64,000 nt of DNA, taken from the NCBI RefSeq assembly GCF_024054175.1, contig NZ_JAMXLA010000001.1, forward strand, positions 679,341-743,340, read 5' to 3'. The translations under genes and the position numbers were made by a program. This DNA is from Flavobacterium sp. NRK1 (lineage in GTDB: Bacteria; Bacteroidota; Bacteroidia; Flavobacteriales; Flavobacteriaceae). A model generated the notes under the pieces. That model was not told the origin of the DNA, made no database searches, and was given only the letters and a program-made list of their open reading frames with translations. This document shows positions 7,486-15,933 of this stretch, in pieces. Each line of letters starts with the position of its first letter. The first letter of the stretch is position 1.

Positions 7486-10293
7486 TTAACTTTTTTCAGG
7501 CATCAGAATACCTATAATTTTATCATTCGCTACATATTTTTTAGCTACATCCTGTATGTCTTTAGCAGTAAGGGCATTTACTTTATCCTCATACTTAAGA
7601 ATGTTTTCGGGATCTTCATTTTCCGTGTAAGCATTTTTTAAATTGCTTAGCCACATACGGTTTTCTTTAATGTCTTTTTTAAAATCCATAAGCTCACCTT
7701 CTTTGTATTTGGCAAGATCTTTAGCTTCAGGACCGTTATCTATAATTTTCTTTAATTCGCGTAGTGCACTTTCTGTCAGCTTTTCTGCGTTTTCAGGTCC
7801 GCAAGGGAAAGAAATTGTAAAACGGTAAGAGCCATAAGGCACTTTACTCATCCCGCCGCTGGCATTAATTCCATAAACGCCACTCTCATTTTCCCTTAAT
7901 TCTTCAACAAGTTTAATAGTAAGTATTTCTCCCAATGCCTGCATTGCAAGATCTTCTTTAGGGCTGTATTTGGCATCACCCCTATAGCGTATCAACACTT
8001 TACTTTTAGGTTCCGTACCTCTGTAAATTATCTTTTTATGGTCACCTCTTAATGAGCGGATACCTAAATCTACAGCCTTCTCTCTTTTATCTGATGCGGG
8101 AAGCGATGCAATATATTTTGCGGAAAAATCTTCCATGGCTTTATCGTCAATATTTCCAACAAAGAAAAATTCAAAGTCTCCTGCATTGGCAAAACGTTCT
8201 TTATATTTTTTGTAAGCAAGTTCATAATCCTGATTATCCCAGTCACTTTCTGTTGGAAATGGAGAAACATATCGCGGATTATCTGCATTTATAAATTTAT
8301 AAAACTCATTTGAAAAATAGCTTTCCGGTCTTGACAGCATATTACCAAACATGGCTTTCCGTTTTTGTACATAGCTATTAAAAGCTTCTTTATCATAATT
8401 AAGATCTGTAAAATACGCATGTATCATCTGGAACATATATTCCATGTCTTTTGGCGTAGTACTCCCTCTTATTCCTTCGGTTTCATCATAGATATACGGG
8501 TTCACCCTGGCAATTTTACCTGTCATAAATTTATTTATGTCATTTAATTTAAGCCCTGAAAAACCAGCTTCCGGCAATCCTGAATTTGCCCAAGACGTTT
8601 TTTTGTAATCTTCATTAGAATAAGTATCGCTGCCGCCAAAGCTTACCGCATCCATTAAAACCTCATCATTTTTAAAATCGGTTTTTTTATAGGTAACTTT
8701 TGCTCCGTTAGATAAAAATAAAGTTGTTGTACCCAATTTAGCATTGGTTTCTTTTTTTGAAATACTACCCGGCTTAACCTCATTTCTTAAAAGACTTGTT
8801 GCAGCAACCCCTTCTTCATAAGGCTTAATATCGTCACCGTTAGAGTTAAGCACTGTAAGCACTTCACTTTCTGTTGGCTGTTTTACACCCTCTTTTTCAG
8901 GGCCGGTAAATACAACTACACGATTATCATTTTTAATATAATCATTTACAAGCTTATCTATCTGTACAAGTGTAATTTCCGGTAACAATTTTTTCATAGT
9001 AGTAAAGCCCCACTCCATTCCCAGTACAGGTTCTTTTTCAAGAAAGTGCGACTGATATTCGCTAACAAAACGATCAGAGTCCATTTTGTCTTTTTCATTA
9101 TAAGCACGCTCCATTATAGCCAGCCATTCTGTTTTAGCCCTGTCAAGTTCAGCCTGAGTAAAACCATATTTTCTAACGCGGTTATTTTCTTCAACCAGCG
9201 TTTTTAGCCCTTCAAGTTGCTTACCTTCGGATGTCATAGCAAAAGACTGATATCCTTCTTTAGTTCTTGCCCATGTCTGTCCGTGGTAACTATATCCGAA
9301 TGTAAAAGGAGGGTTTGATGAATTTCTCAATTCTTCAAGCCTGTTATTAAGCATTGTAGAAAATAAACCTTCAGCCAAAGACTCTTTAAAATCATTAATA
9401 GTAACAATAGGCTTGGGAGTTTCATAATCTTTATATATAAGCTGCACCTGGGAGCCAGTTGCTTCTTTATCTGTTTCTATAGCAACAAAAGTTTCTTTAT
9501 GGTTAGGAACGTCATATACTTTTCTTGGGCGCTCATTTTTAGGATTTTGATAAGAAGAAAAATGTTCTTTTACTTTTTTCTCCATTTTATCAACATCAAT
9601 ATCCCCTACAACAATTACCGCCATAAGATCCGGGCGGTACCAGTCTTTATAGAACTTTTTAATTTTGTCATAAGTAAAGTTTTCAAGTATCTCTTTTTGA
9701 CCTATAGGCATACGGTCTGCATAATGCGACTGATACATCATCTTTGGCATAAACCGCTTTCTCATCCTGTTTTCTGCACCAAGCCCAATACGGTATTCTT
9801 CAAGCACAACACCTCTTTCTTTATCAATTTCTTCAGGTGTAAGCACAGTATTAAAAGCCCAGTCTTCAATAATCTGGAAACCTTTTTCCAGCTTTTCAGG
9901 ATCATCACTCGGAATAGGCAAAAAGTAAGCAGTTTCATCAAAACTTGTATAAGCATTTAAGTGCTGCCCAAATTTTACACCAATGCTTTGCAGATAATCT
10001 ACAAGCTGATTTTTTGGGAAACGTTTTGTTCCGTTAAAGCACATATGCTCCATAAAGTGCGCCAGCCCCTGCTGGTCATCATCTTCAAGAATTGATCCTG
10101 CATTAATAACCAGCCGAAGGTCTACTTTGTTTTCAGGCTTGTTGTTTTTCCTGATGTAGTAGGTAAGTCCGTTTTTAAGTTTTCCTGTTCTTACGGCAGG
10201 ATCAAACGGAATAAGATCTGTCCCTTTAAGCTCCTGAGCAATACCTGTTAAAGGTACAGCCAAAAGGAACATCCATAGTTTCAAATGTTTCAT
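7486..10293 (-). CDS. M16 family metallopeptidase (pitrilysin-like), secreted
   Basis: A 935-residue zinc protease with a cleavable signal peptide (about 1-19, ending Gly-Ile-Ala-Gln), so it acts outside the cytoplasm, probably in the periplasm. The inverted zinc motif is His79-Phe-Met-Glu82-His83, and the distal ligand Glu159 lies 76 residues later in Lys-Glu-Arg-Gly-Val-Val, the spacing expected for pitrilysins. Two M16 half-domains follow one another, the second (about 520-930) without a zinc site, so the clamshell forms within one chain. Bacteroidetes usually encode several such proteins and their substrates (peptides from secreted or outer-membrane proteins) are mostly unassigned. No operon partner is adjacent. 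Confidence 0.9.
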   Translation of the reverse strand: MKHLKLWMFLLAVPLTGIAQELKGTDLIPFDPAVRTGKLKNGLTYYIRKNNKPENKVDLRLVINAGSILEDDDQQGLAHFMEHMCFNGTKRFPKNQLVDYLQSIGVKFGQHLNAYTSFDETAYFLPIPSDDPEKLEKGFQIIEDWAFNTVLTPEEIDKERGVVLEEYRIGLGAENRMRKRFMPKMMYQSHYADRMPIGQKEILENFTYDKIKKFYKDWYRPDLMAVIVVGDIDVDKMEKKVKEHFSSYQNPKNERPRKVYDVPNHKETFVAIETDKEATGSQVQLIYKDYETPKPIVTINDFKESLAEGLFSTMLNNRLEELRNSSNPPFTFGYSYHGQTWARTKEGYQSFAMTSEGKQLEGLKTLVEENNRVRKYGFTQAELDRAKTEWLAIMERAYNEKDKMDSDRFVSEYQSHFLEKEPVLGMEWGFTTMKKLLPEITLVQIDKLVNDYIKNDNRVVVFTGPEKEGVKQPTESEVLTVLNSNGDDIKPYEEGVAATSLLRNEVKPGSISKKETNAKLGTTTLFLSNGAKVTYKKTDFKNDEVLMDAVSFGGSDTYSNEDYKKTSWANSGLPEAGFSGLKLNDINKFMTGKIARVNPYIYDETEGIRGSTTPKDMEYMFQMIHAYFTDLNYDKEAFNSYVQKRKAMFGNMLSRPESYFSNEFYKFINADNPRYVSPFPTESDWDNQDYELAYKKYKERFANAGDFEFFFVGNIDDKAMEDFSAKYIASLPASDKREKAVDLGIRSLRGDHKKIIYRGTEPKSKVLIRYRGDAKYSPKEDLAMQALGEILTIKLVEELRENESGVYGINASGGMSKVPYGSYRFTISFPCGPENAEKLTESALRELKKIIDNGPEAKDLAKYKEGELMDFKKDIKENRMWLSNLKNAYTENEDPENILKYEDKVNALTAKDIQDVAKKYVANDKIIGILMPEKS

Positions 10294-10433
10294 TAGTAAT
10301 TGGTTTATAGTTTTGGTTTCATAAAATAACTTAAAAAAAAAGCTTTTATTACATCTTTAACAACTAAAAACCTATAAAAAGTTTAGTGGCGCAGTTCTTG
10401 TTAACTAAAAATAGCACATATAATATATATTGC

Positions 10434-10441
10434 TATATTTA
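10434..10441 (+). promoter_or_regulatory. Probable -7 element of the T9SS plug gene
   Basis: TATATTTA (TAnnTTTA, one off consensus) sits 25 bases before ATG 10467 and downstream of the GTG (10386) that opens the longest frame, which supports the ATG start. Confidence 0.4.
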
Positions 10442-10466
10442 CGTTTACTTAAAAAACCAGGAACAA

Positions 10467-11735
10467 ATGACAAGAGCAATTAAAAAGTTTATTGCCATAA
10501 CTCTTTTTTTTATTTCATCAGTACCATTATCGGCTCAGGTTCAGCAGGAAATCGCGCCACCCTATAATATAAAAACTGCAGCTTTTATAAAAGACGGGCA
10601 AAACGTTTATCCGTTCTTTAAACTTGGGGATAACTTTTCATTTGTTTTTGATGACCTTTTTGGTAACGAAGCTAATTATTATTATTCTATATCCCATTGC
10701 AATTATGACTGGACTCCATCATCTCAGCTTACAGTAAACGACTATGTAAAAGGATTTGACAACCAAAGGATACAGAATTATCAGAATTCATTTAATACAC
10801 TTCAAATCTATTCGCGTTATACCTTAACCTTTCCTAATAAATTCACTACGCTTTTACTAAGCGGCAATTACATCTTAAAAATACTTAATGATGACCGTGA
10901 AGTTGTTTTTACCAGGCGTTTTGTATTATATCAGGAATTGGTAGGCGTACCTGTACAGGTAAAAAGAGCCAGGGATATGGAAGTAATATATGAAAAACAA
11001 AATCTTGATTTTTCTATAAAAAGTGCTTCAATAAACTTTCAGAGCCCGTTACAGAATGTAAAAGTTGCGCTGCTTCAAAACGGACGTTTTGATACTGCCA
11101 TATATAATATCAAGCCACAATACACAATAGGAAATGACCTTATATACAAATACAATAAGGAAACACAATTTTGGGGTGGCAACGAATATATGTATTTTGA
11201 AAATAAAGATATACGCAATGCGGTAAATAATGTATTGCGCATAACAGCCGGAGAAATTTATAATACTATTCTATATCCGAACGAGGCAAGAAGAGGTAAA
11301 CCATATACTTTTTATCCTGATGTAAATGGTAATTTTCAAACCCGAAACATAAACCTCAGCGTTACAGATCCCGGACTTGAGTCTGACTACACATGGGTTT
11401 TCTTTAGCCTTAGTGCTCCTGCCTATTACGAGAACAAAGACATTTATATAGGTGGCATGTTTAACAATTATGCAAAGACACCGGAGTATAAAATGGATTA
11501 TAATGAAAAAACAGCTATGTATGAAAAAGCTGTAATGATTAAACAGGGTTTTACTAATTACCAGTATATTATAGCAGATAAAAACGGAAATGTTGACGGA
11601 GAACATGCAATAGACGGTAATTTTTATCAAACAGAAAATGATTATACAATATTAGTATACTATAGAGAAAATGGTGAGCGTTATGACAGGGTAATTGGTA
11701 TTGGCACAGCCAACTCACAAAACATTATCAACTAA
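10467..11735 (+). CDS. Type IX secretion system plug protein (DUF5103)
   Basis: In Flavobacterium johnsoniae this family is the periplasmic Plug that closes the SprA outer-membrane translocon of the type IX system when it is empty. I start at 10467 (422 residues), which places a clean signal peptide (Thr-Arg-Ala-Ile-Lys-Lys, hydrophobic core, cut after Ser-Ala-Gln) at the N-terminus; the 27 extra codons upstream contain the promoter. Family marks are the early Tyr-Asn-Ile-Lys-Thr-Ala segment, Phe-Asp-Asp-Leu, the Tyr-x-Ile-x-His-Cys-Asn-Tyr-Asp-Trp strand and the C-terminal Asp-Gly-x-Phe-Tyr-Gln-Thr-Glu-Asn-Asp-Tyr motif. The gene stands apart from other secretion genes, as is usual. Confidence 0.88.
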   Translation: MTRAIKKFIAITLFFISSVPLSAQVQQEIAPPYNIKTAAFIKDGQNVYPFFKLGDNFSFVFDDLFGNEANYYYSISHCNYDWTPSSQLTVNDYVKGFDNQRIQNYQNSFNTLQIYSRYTLTFPNKFTTLLLSGNYILKILNDDREVVFTRRFVLYQELVGVPVQVKRARDMEVIYEKQNLDFSIKSASINFQSPLQNVKVALLQNGRFDTAIYNIKPQYTIGNDLIYKYNKETQFWGGNEYMYFENKDIRNAVNNVLRITAGEIYNTILYPNEARRGKPYTFYPDVNGNFQTRNINLSVTDPGLESDYTWVFFSLSAPAYYENKDIYIGGMFNNYAKTPEYKMDYNEKTAMYEKAVMIKQGFTNYQYIIADKNGNVDGEHAIDGNFYQTENDYTILVYYRENGERYDRVIGIGTANSQNIIN

Positions 11736-11806
11736 AATTCAATTAGTTAAATATTACTTACTGATAATTTAATGTTCAAATTTTAGCCTATCATATAATA
11801 AATTTG

Positions 11807-11814
11807 TAATTTTG
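11807..11814 (+). promoter_or_regulatory. -7 element of the apaG promoter
   Basis: TAATTTTG fits TAnnTTTG and lies 33 bases before the apaG ATG. A clear TTG at -33 is lacking; TTT at 11781-11783 is the nearest. Confidence 0.5.
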
Positions 11815-11847
11815 AGGCAGGATTGAGAACCGTTTAAAAGGTTTAGC

Positions 11848-12234
11848 ATGGTAACACAGATAACAAGAGGCATAAAAATATCGGTATCCACTAATTTTGA
11901 AGGTACATACTTTAAAAATTACAGGATTCAATTTGCTTTTAGCTATGAGATAACCATAGAAAACCAAAGCAAAGATTCTGTACAATTGAATACCCGCCAC
12001 TGGGAAATATATGATTCCCTTAATGATATTGAAACGGTAGATGGTGAAGGAGTTATAGGTAAAAAGCCTGTACTTAAACCCGGTGAAAAACATATATATA
12101 GTTCGGGCTGCCTTTTGGCATCGCCTTTTGGAGCTATGAGGGGTTATTTCAATATGATTAATTTTACCACTACACGCACTTTCAGGGTAATAGTACCTAC
12201 TTTCAGGCTAAGCGCACCGTTTGCCATAAACTAA
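11848..12234 (+). CDS. apaG: ApaG domain protein (Co2+/Mg2+ efflux associated)
   Basis: A single-domain beta-sandwich protein of 128 residues, the typical full ApaG length. Signature segments are Tyr-x-Ile-Thr-Ile-Glu-Asn-Gln-Ser, Thr-Arg-His-Trp-x-Ile-Tyr-Asp-Ser, Val-Asp-Gly-Glu-Gly-Val-Ile-Gly-x-x-Pro and Gly-Glu-x-x-x-Tyr-Ser-Ser-Gly-Cys with the closing Gly-Ala-Met-x-Gly-Tyr. In enterics apaG mutants are altered in cobalt resistance and magnesium efflux, but the biochemical role remains unclear. It has its own promoter at 11807 and sits between unrelated genes, unlike the ksgA-apaG-apaH cluster of enterics. Confidence 0.92.
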   Translation: MVTQITRGIKISVSTNFEGTYFKNYRIQFAFSYEITIENQSKDSVQLNTRHWEIYDSLNDIETVDGEGVIGKKPVLKPGEKHIYSSGCLLASPFGAMRGYFNMINFTTTRTFRVIVPTFRLSAPFAIN

Positions 12235-12271
12235 CATAATAGTCAGTATTTCACCCTTTTTTCTGTATTAT

Positions 12272-12307
12272 TTGCAATTACAGGATGAATATTTTATTGT
12301 ACATTTG
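12272..12307 (+). promoter_or_regulatory. Promoter of the P5C dehydrogenase gene
   Basis: TTTG at 12271-12274 and TACATTTG at 12300-12307. The -7 box fits TAnnTTTG, but the 25-base spacing is long for this promoter class. The gene starts at 12345. Confidence 0.5.
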
Positions 12308-12344
12308 CAATACTTTAATTTAATCCTTTAAAATTACTTATACT

Positions 12345-13970
12345 ATGCCAAAAGGAATATATAATGTACCTAAAGCTATTAACGAACCCGTTAAATCTTA
12401 CGCTCCCGGATCTAAAGAAAGAGAGCAGGTACTGGCCGCTTTTAAAGAAATGTATAATGCTACTACAGATGTACCTCTATACATAGGAAGCGAAGAAATA
12501 CGCACAGGAAACACCAAAACTATAAACCCTCCTTTTGATCATAAAAAAGTTGTGGGAACCTATCATGAAGCTGACAAACAACATGTAGAAAAAGCCATTA
12601 CTGCTGCTTTAGCGGCTAAGAAAAAATGGGCTGCTTTATCATGGGAGCACAGAGCTTCTATTTTTCTTAAAGCTGCAGAGCTTTTAGCAGGTCCATACCG
12701 CGCTAAAATAAACGCTGCAACTATGATAGGCCAGGCAAAAACAGTGCATCAGGCAGAAATTGATTCGGCATGTGAGTTTATAGACTTTTTACGTTACAAC
12801 GTAGAGTTTATGACTCAAATTTATGCGGAACAGCCGGTATCATCTGAAGGTATATGGAACAGAATGGAACACCGCCCTCTTGAAGGATTTGTGTATGCTA
12901 TTACTCCGTTTAATTTCACTGCTATTGCCGGTAACCTTCCTGCTTCACCTGCTTTAATGGGCAACGTAGTGATCTGGAAACCGAGTGCTACACAAATGCT
13001 TAGCGCTAACGTGATCATGGAGGTATTTAAACTTGCCGGATTACCGGACGGTGTTATAAACATGATAAACGGAAATGCCGGTATGGTTACCGATACGTTA
13101 ATAGAAAGCCCTGATTTTGCCGGAGTTCACTTTACCGGATCTACAGGAGTATTTAACAGCATTTGGGGTAAAATAGGCCAAAACGTTGGTAAGTATAAAG
13201 GCTATCCAAGAATAGTAGGAGAAACCGGAGGTAAAGACTTTGTTATTGCCCACCCATCTTCTATTCCTGCGGAAGTTGCTACTGCACTTTCAAGAGGAGC
13301 TTTTGAATATCAGGGACAAAAATGTTCGGCTGCATCAAGAGCATATATACCACAATCTATATGGCCGGCAGTAAAAGACCATTTAGTAAAAGACCTTGCT
13401 TCTTTTAAAATGGGTTCTCCTGAAGATACAACAAACTTTATCTCTGCTGTTATACATGAAGGTTCATTTGACAAACTTGCTGCTGCTATAGATGCCGCTA
13501 AAGCATCTCCAGAAGCAGAAATTATTGCAGGTGGAACATATGACAAGTCAGTAGGTTATTTTATCGAACCAACAGTAATTGTTACTACAAACCCTAAGTA
13601 TGACACTATGAGCACAGAGCTTTTTGGCCCTGTACTTACTGTATATGTTTATGAGGATGCTAAGTGGACTGAAACGCTTCAGCTTGTAGATGAAACTTCG
13701 CCTTATGCTTTAACAGGAGCTATTTTCAGCCAGGATCGTTATGCTATTGAGGAAGCTACAAAAGCACTTGAAAACAGCGCAGGTAACTTCTACATCAACG
13801 ATAAACCTACAGGTGCAGTTGTTGGCCAGCAGCCGTTTGGTGGCGCAAGAGCATCAGGTACAAATGACAAAGCCGGATCTGTACTGAACCTGCTTCGTTG
13901 GGTATCGCCAAGAACAATCAAAGAAACGTTTGTTCCGCCAACAGATTACAGATATCCTTTCTTAGGATAA
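12345..13970 (+). CDS. pruA: L-glutamate gamma-semialdehyde (P5C) dehydrogenase
   Basis: Oxidises glutamate-gamma-semialdehyde to glutamate with NAD+, the second step of proline breakdown; ornithine catabolism also feeds it. At 541 residues it is the stand-alone, mitochondrial-like form rather than the bifunctional PutA. The aldehyde-dehydrogenase active site is complete: general base Glu293 in Gly-Glu-Thr-Gly-Gly-Lys, nucleophile Cys327 in Gly-Gln-Lys-Cys-Ser-Ala-Ala-Ser-Arg, and Asn in Thr-Pro-Phe-Asn-Phe. The Gly-Gln-Lys-Cys-Ser-Ala and C-terminal Phe-Gly-Gly-Ala-Arg-Ala-Ser-Gly-Thr-Asn-Asp-Lys strings are characteristic of P5C dehydrogenases. No proline dehydrogenase gene is next to it. 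Confidence 0.95.
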   Translation: MPKGIYNVPKAINEPVKSYAPGSKEREQVLAAFKEMYNATTDVPLYIGSEEIRTGNTKTINPPFDHKKVVGTYHEADKQHVEKAITAALAAKKKWAALSWEHRASIFLKAAELLAGPYRAKINAATMIGQAKTVHQAEIDSACEFIDFLRYNVEFMTQIYAEQPVSSEGIWNRMEHRPLEGFVYAITPFNFTAIAGNLPASPALMGNVVIWKPSATQMLSANVIMEVFKLAGLPDGVINMINGNAGMVTDTLIESPDFAGVHFTGSTGVFNSIWGKIGQNVGKYKGYPRIVGETGGKDFVIAHPSSIPAEVATALSRGAFEYQGQKCSAASRAYIPQSIWPAVKDHLVKDLASFKMGSPEDTTNFISAVIHEGSFDKLAAAIDAAKASPEAEIIAGGTYDKSVGYFIEPTVIVTTNPKYDTMSTELFGPVLTVYVYEDAKWTETLQLVDETSPYALTGAIFSQDRYAIEEATKALENSAGNFYINDKPTGAVVGQQPFGGARASGTNDKAGSVLNLLRWVSPRTIKETFVPPTDYRYPFLG

Positions 13971-13982
13971 TAATTATATAGA

Positions 13983-14006
13983 AAAGGCTTCCTATTGGAA
14001 GCCTTT
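13983..14006. terminator. Bidirectional terminator after pruA
   Basis: Ten-base arms AAAGGCTTCC / GGAAGCCTTT around TATT, with flanking T and A runs. It lies between pruA and the convergent aminotransferase. Confidence 0.85.
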
Positions 14007-14010
14007 TTAT

Positions 14011-15111
14011 TTAAGATATAGCCCTAATTAACTTTTGCATATCTTCCATCGTTCCGATAGTGATGCGTGACCATCTGCCGTTTTCTTCGAAAATCCCCGT
14101 CCCTTCTATACTGTTACTTTCAAGCAGCTTAAAGAAATCCTTTTTATAATCTGCCAGTGAAAAATAAAGGAAATTGGTAGATGAAGGAATACAGCTAATA
14201 CCTAGCTTTTCCATTTCCCCCACAGTGTAATTTTTAGCAGCTTCGTTCAGCACTTTTGTTTTCTCAACAAACGCAGCGTCATCAAGTGCTGCGATTGCCC
14301 CAGCGCCCGAAACCGCACTTATACCACCCAAAACATACGCCTGTAACTTGTCCATCTCTTTGATGGTATCGGCATGTGCCAGAGCATAGCCAATACGTGC
14401 TCCTGCGAGTCCGTATATTTTTGAGAAGGTTCGGGTTACAATAACATTTTTATTATCCTTTACCAATGTAGCTATTGAAGCTTCATCGGTAAATTCGATA
14501 TAAGCCTCATCAACCAAGACAATCGCTTTACGCGAAGCTTCCTTTATAAAGTTGACAAGGTCAACTGTTTTTAGTACCGTCCCGGTAGGATTGTTGGGAT
14601 TACAGATATAAACCAATTTGGTATCAGGGCGTATAGCCTTCAGCATGGCACCAAGGTCAATCTTTTTATCGTTGGTAAGCGGAACTTCGATTGTCTCAGC
14701 ACCTAATTGTACTGCGGCTCTGGTCCAATAGCTAAATGTATTATCGGCAATTACAATGCTGCCTTTATCTTTGGCGGCAAGGCGCCCTGCAATGTCCAGC
14801 ATTTCTATAGACCCGGCACTCATTAATACATTTTCTTCAGCAAGTCTGTTTTTTTTGGCAATAGCGGCAACAAGCCGTGAAGTCTGGTCCCAGCTGTAAC
14901 GATTACTTTCATTTACAGCTGCAGTCATTGCTGTGCGCGATGCCATAGGAGGTCCATACGGATTTTCATTCGAACTCAGCCTGATCTTCGTACCTCCTGT
15001 TACAGCAGAAATATTAATACTATTAATTGCAAAACCTTCCATCGGAGCCAGGCTTAAGCCCAGTGCGGCCAATCCTGCCTTTTTGAACCAGTCCCTTCTG
15101 CTATTTTTCAT
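14011..15111 (-). CDS. PLP-dependent aminotransferase (HisC-like) with Tat-like leader
   Basis: A class I/II aminotransferase of 366 residues related to histidinol-phosphate aminotransferase. The fold-type I site is complete: Asn-Pro-Asn-Asn-Pro-Thr-Gly (171-177), Asp201 in Val-Asp-Glu-Ala-Tyr, Schiff-base Lys231 in Thr-Phe-Ser-Lys-Ile-Tyr-Gly, and Arg239. The N-terminus reads Ser-Arg-Arg-Asp-Trp-Phe-Lys-Lys-Ala-Gly followed by a hydrophobic run and Glu-Gly-Phe-Ala, which is a twin-arginine (Tat) signal; cleavage near residue 28 would leave a normal-length enzyme. That implies export of a folded, cofactor-loaded enzyme, which is unusual for a HisC relative. It is monocistronic and not in a his operon. 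Substrate is unknown. Confidence 0.85.
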   Translation of the reverse strand: MKNSRRDWFKKAGLAALGLSLAPMEGFAINSINISAVTGGTKIRLSSNENPYGPPMASRTAMTAAVNESNRYSWDQTSRLVAAIAKKNRLAEENVLMSAGSIEMLDIAGRLAAKDKGSIVIADNTFSYWTRAAVQLGAETIEVPLTNDKKIDLGAMLKAIRPDTKLVYICNPNNPTGTVLKTVDLVNFIKEASRKAIVLVDEAYIEFTDEASIATLVKDNKNVIVTRTFSKIYGLAGARIGYALAHADTIKEMDKLQAYVLGGISAVSGAGAIAALDDAAFVEKTKVLNEAAKNYTVGEMEKLGISCIPSSTNFLYFSLADYKKDFFKLLESNSIEGTGIFEENGRWSRITIGTMEDMQKLIRAIS

Positions 15112-15165
15112 AATCTGAGAATATTAGATAGATAATAAGTAGCCGTTAATTGCTTTTTGTTACAT

Positions 15166-15195
15166 AAAAAACGCTCCTCAAAGGGAGCGTTTTTT
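15166..15195 (-). terminator. Terminator of rsmG
   Basis: Twelve-base perfect arms (15166-15177, 15184-15195) with a six-base loop; the left arm ends in an A-run that reads as a U-tract on the minus strand. It overlaps the rsmG stop codon. Confidence 0.85.
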
Positions 15196-15823
15196 ATGGT
15201 TTATATTTCAGAGGCAGGTGGACTACCTTTTTGGTTTCAAAAAATTCATCTTTAAAATAATCGGACAGGTTATATAAAGTTGCTTTCGGGAAATCCTGAA
15301 GCTCTTCGGTAAGGTCGCCCCCTTTTAGGTAGAGGATACCATTTTTAAGTTCGTGATTTTGCTTTTTCTTTATCTTTTCCTTTACCCATGCTACAAAATC
15401 GGGCATATTAGTTACTGCACGACTCACAATAAAATCAAAATCGCCCTTTATATTCTCTGCACGAATCTGCTCAGCCTTTACATTTTCCAGACCAAGACCA
15501 TTTGCTACTTCCTGAACAACTTTTATCTTTTTAGCAATAACATCAATAAGGTAAAATTTAGTTTCGGGAAAAAGTATTGCAAGTGGAATTCCGGGAAAAC
15601 CACCTCCTGTACCTACATCAAGAATCCACGATCCCGGCTTAAATTCCTGCACCTTTGCAATTCCCAAAGAATGCAGTACATGCCTGGTGTAAAGCTCATC
15701 AATATCTTTTCGTGAAATAACATTTATTCTGGCATTCCATTCCTTGTACAACTCCTCCAGCTTAGTGAATTGAGCGACCTGAATTTCAGTAAGGTTAGGA
15801 AAATGCTTAAGTATCTCCTGCAT
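15194..15823 (-). CDS. rsmG: 16S rRNA (guanine-527-N7)-methyltransferase
   Basis: Adds the m7G at position 527 of 16S rRNA using SAM; loss of the enzyme confers low-level streptomycin resistance in other bacteria. I choose ATG 15823 (209 residues, normal length), because the in-frame codon at 15841 lies inside the -7 promoter box. Family motifs: Asn-Val-Ile-Ser-Arg-Lys-Asp near 38, His-Val-Leu-His-Ser-Leu, SAM-binding Val-Gly-Thr-Gly-Gly-Gly-Phe-Pro-Gly-Ile-Pro-Leu-Ala, Asp in Leu-Ile-Asp-Val-Ile-Ala-Lys-Lys, and Val-Ser-Arg-Ala-Val. It diverges from the desaturase gene; the two promoters lie within about 70 bases. Confidence 0.95.
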   Translation of the reverse strand: MQEILKHFPNLTEIQVAQFTKLEELYKEWNARINVISRKDIDELYTRHVLHSLGIAKVQEFKPGSWILDVGTGGGFPGIPLAILFPETKFYLIDVIAKKIKVVQEVANGLGLENVKAEQIRAENIKGDFDFIVSRAVTNMPDFVAWVKEKIKKKQNHELKNGILYLKGGDLTEELQDFPKATLYNLSDYFKDEFFETKKVVHLPLKYKP

Positions 15824-15838
15824 CTTTTTAATTTTGAA

Positions 15839-15846
15839 CAAAAGTA
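15839..15846 (-). promoter_or_regulatory. -7 element of the rsmG promoter
   Basis: Minus-strand TACTTTTG, an exact TAnnTTTG match. It spans the upstream start candidate at 15841 and therefore decides the rsmG start at 15823. Confidence 0.6.
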
Positions 15847-15877
15847 ATCATTTCCGTGATGAATTTTTGCATGATTT

Positions 15878-15910
15878 TTGCTTTTACCTGTTCATTAATA
15901 ACTACCTTTG
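15878..15910 (+). promoter_or_regulatory. Promoter of the desaturase gene
   Basis: TTG at 15878-15880, spacing 22, TACCTTTG at 15903-15910. The -7 box ends 24 bases before ATG 15934, and the longer open frame from 15856 begins upstream of the promoter. Confidence 0.7.
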
Positions 15911-15933
15911 AAACCCAAGACTATAAACTTGTT

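Noticed and set aside
9499..9960. A 153-codon plus-strand frame opposite the M16 protease.
   Set aside because: It lies wholly inside the well-supported protease gene, is rich in Phe/Ile/His as expected of a shadow frame, and has no promoter or motif.
15856..15933. An N-terminal extension of the desaturase beginning Met-Met-Asn-Phe-Cys-Met.
   Set aside because: The stretch contains a TTG-N22-TACCTTTG promoter and lies opposite the rsmG promoter, so translation from 15934 is more likely.
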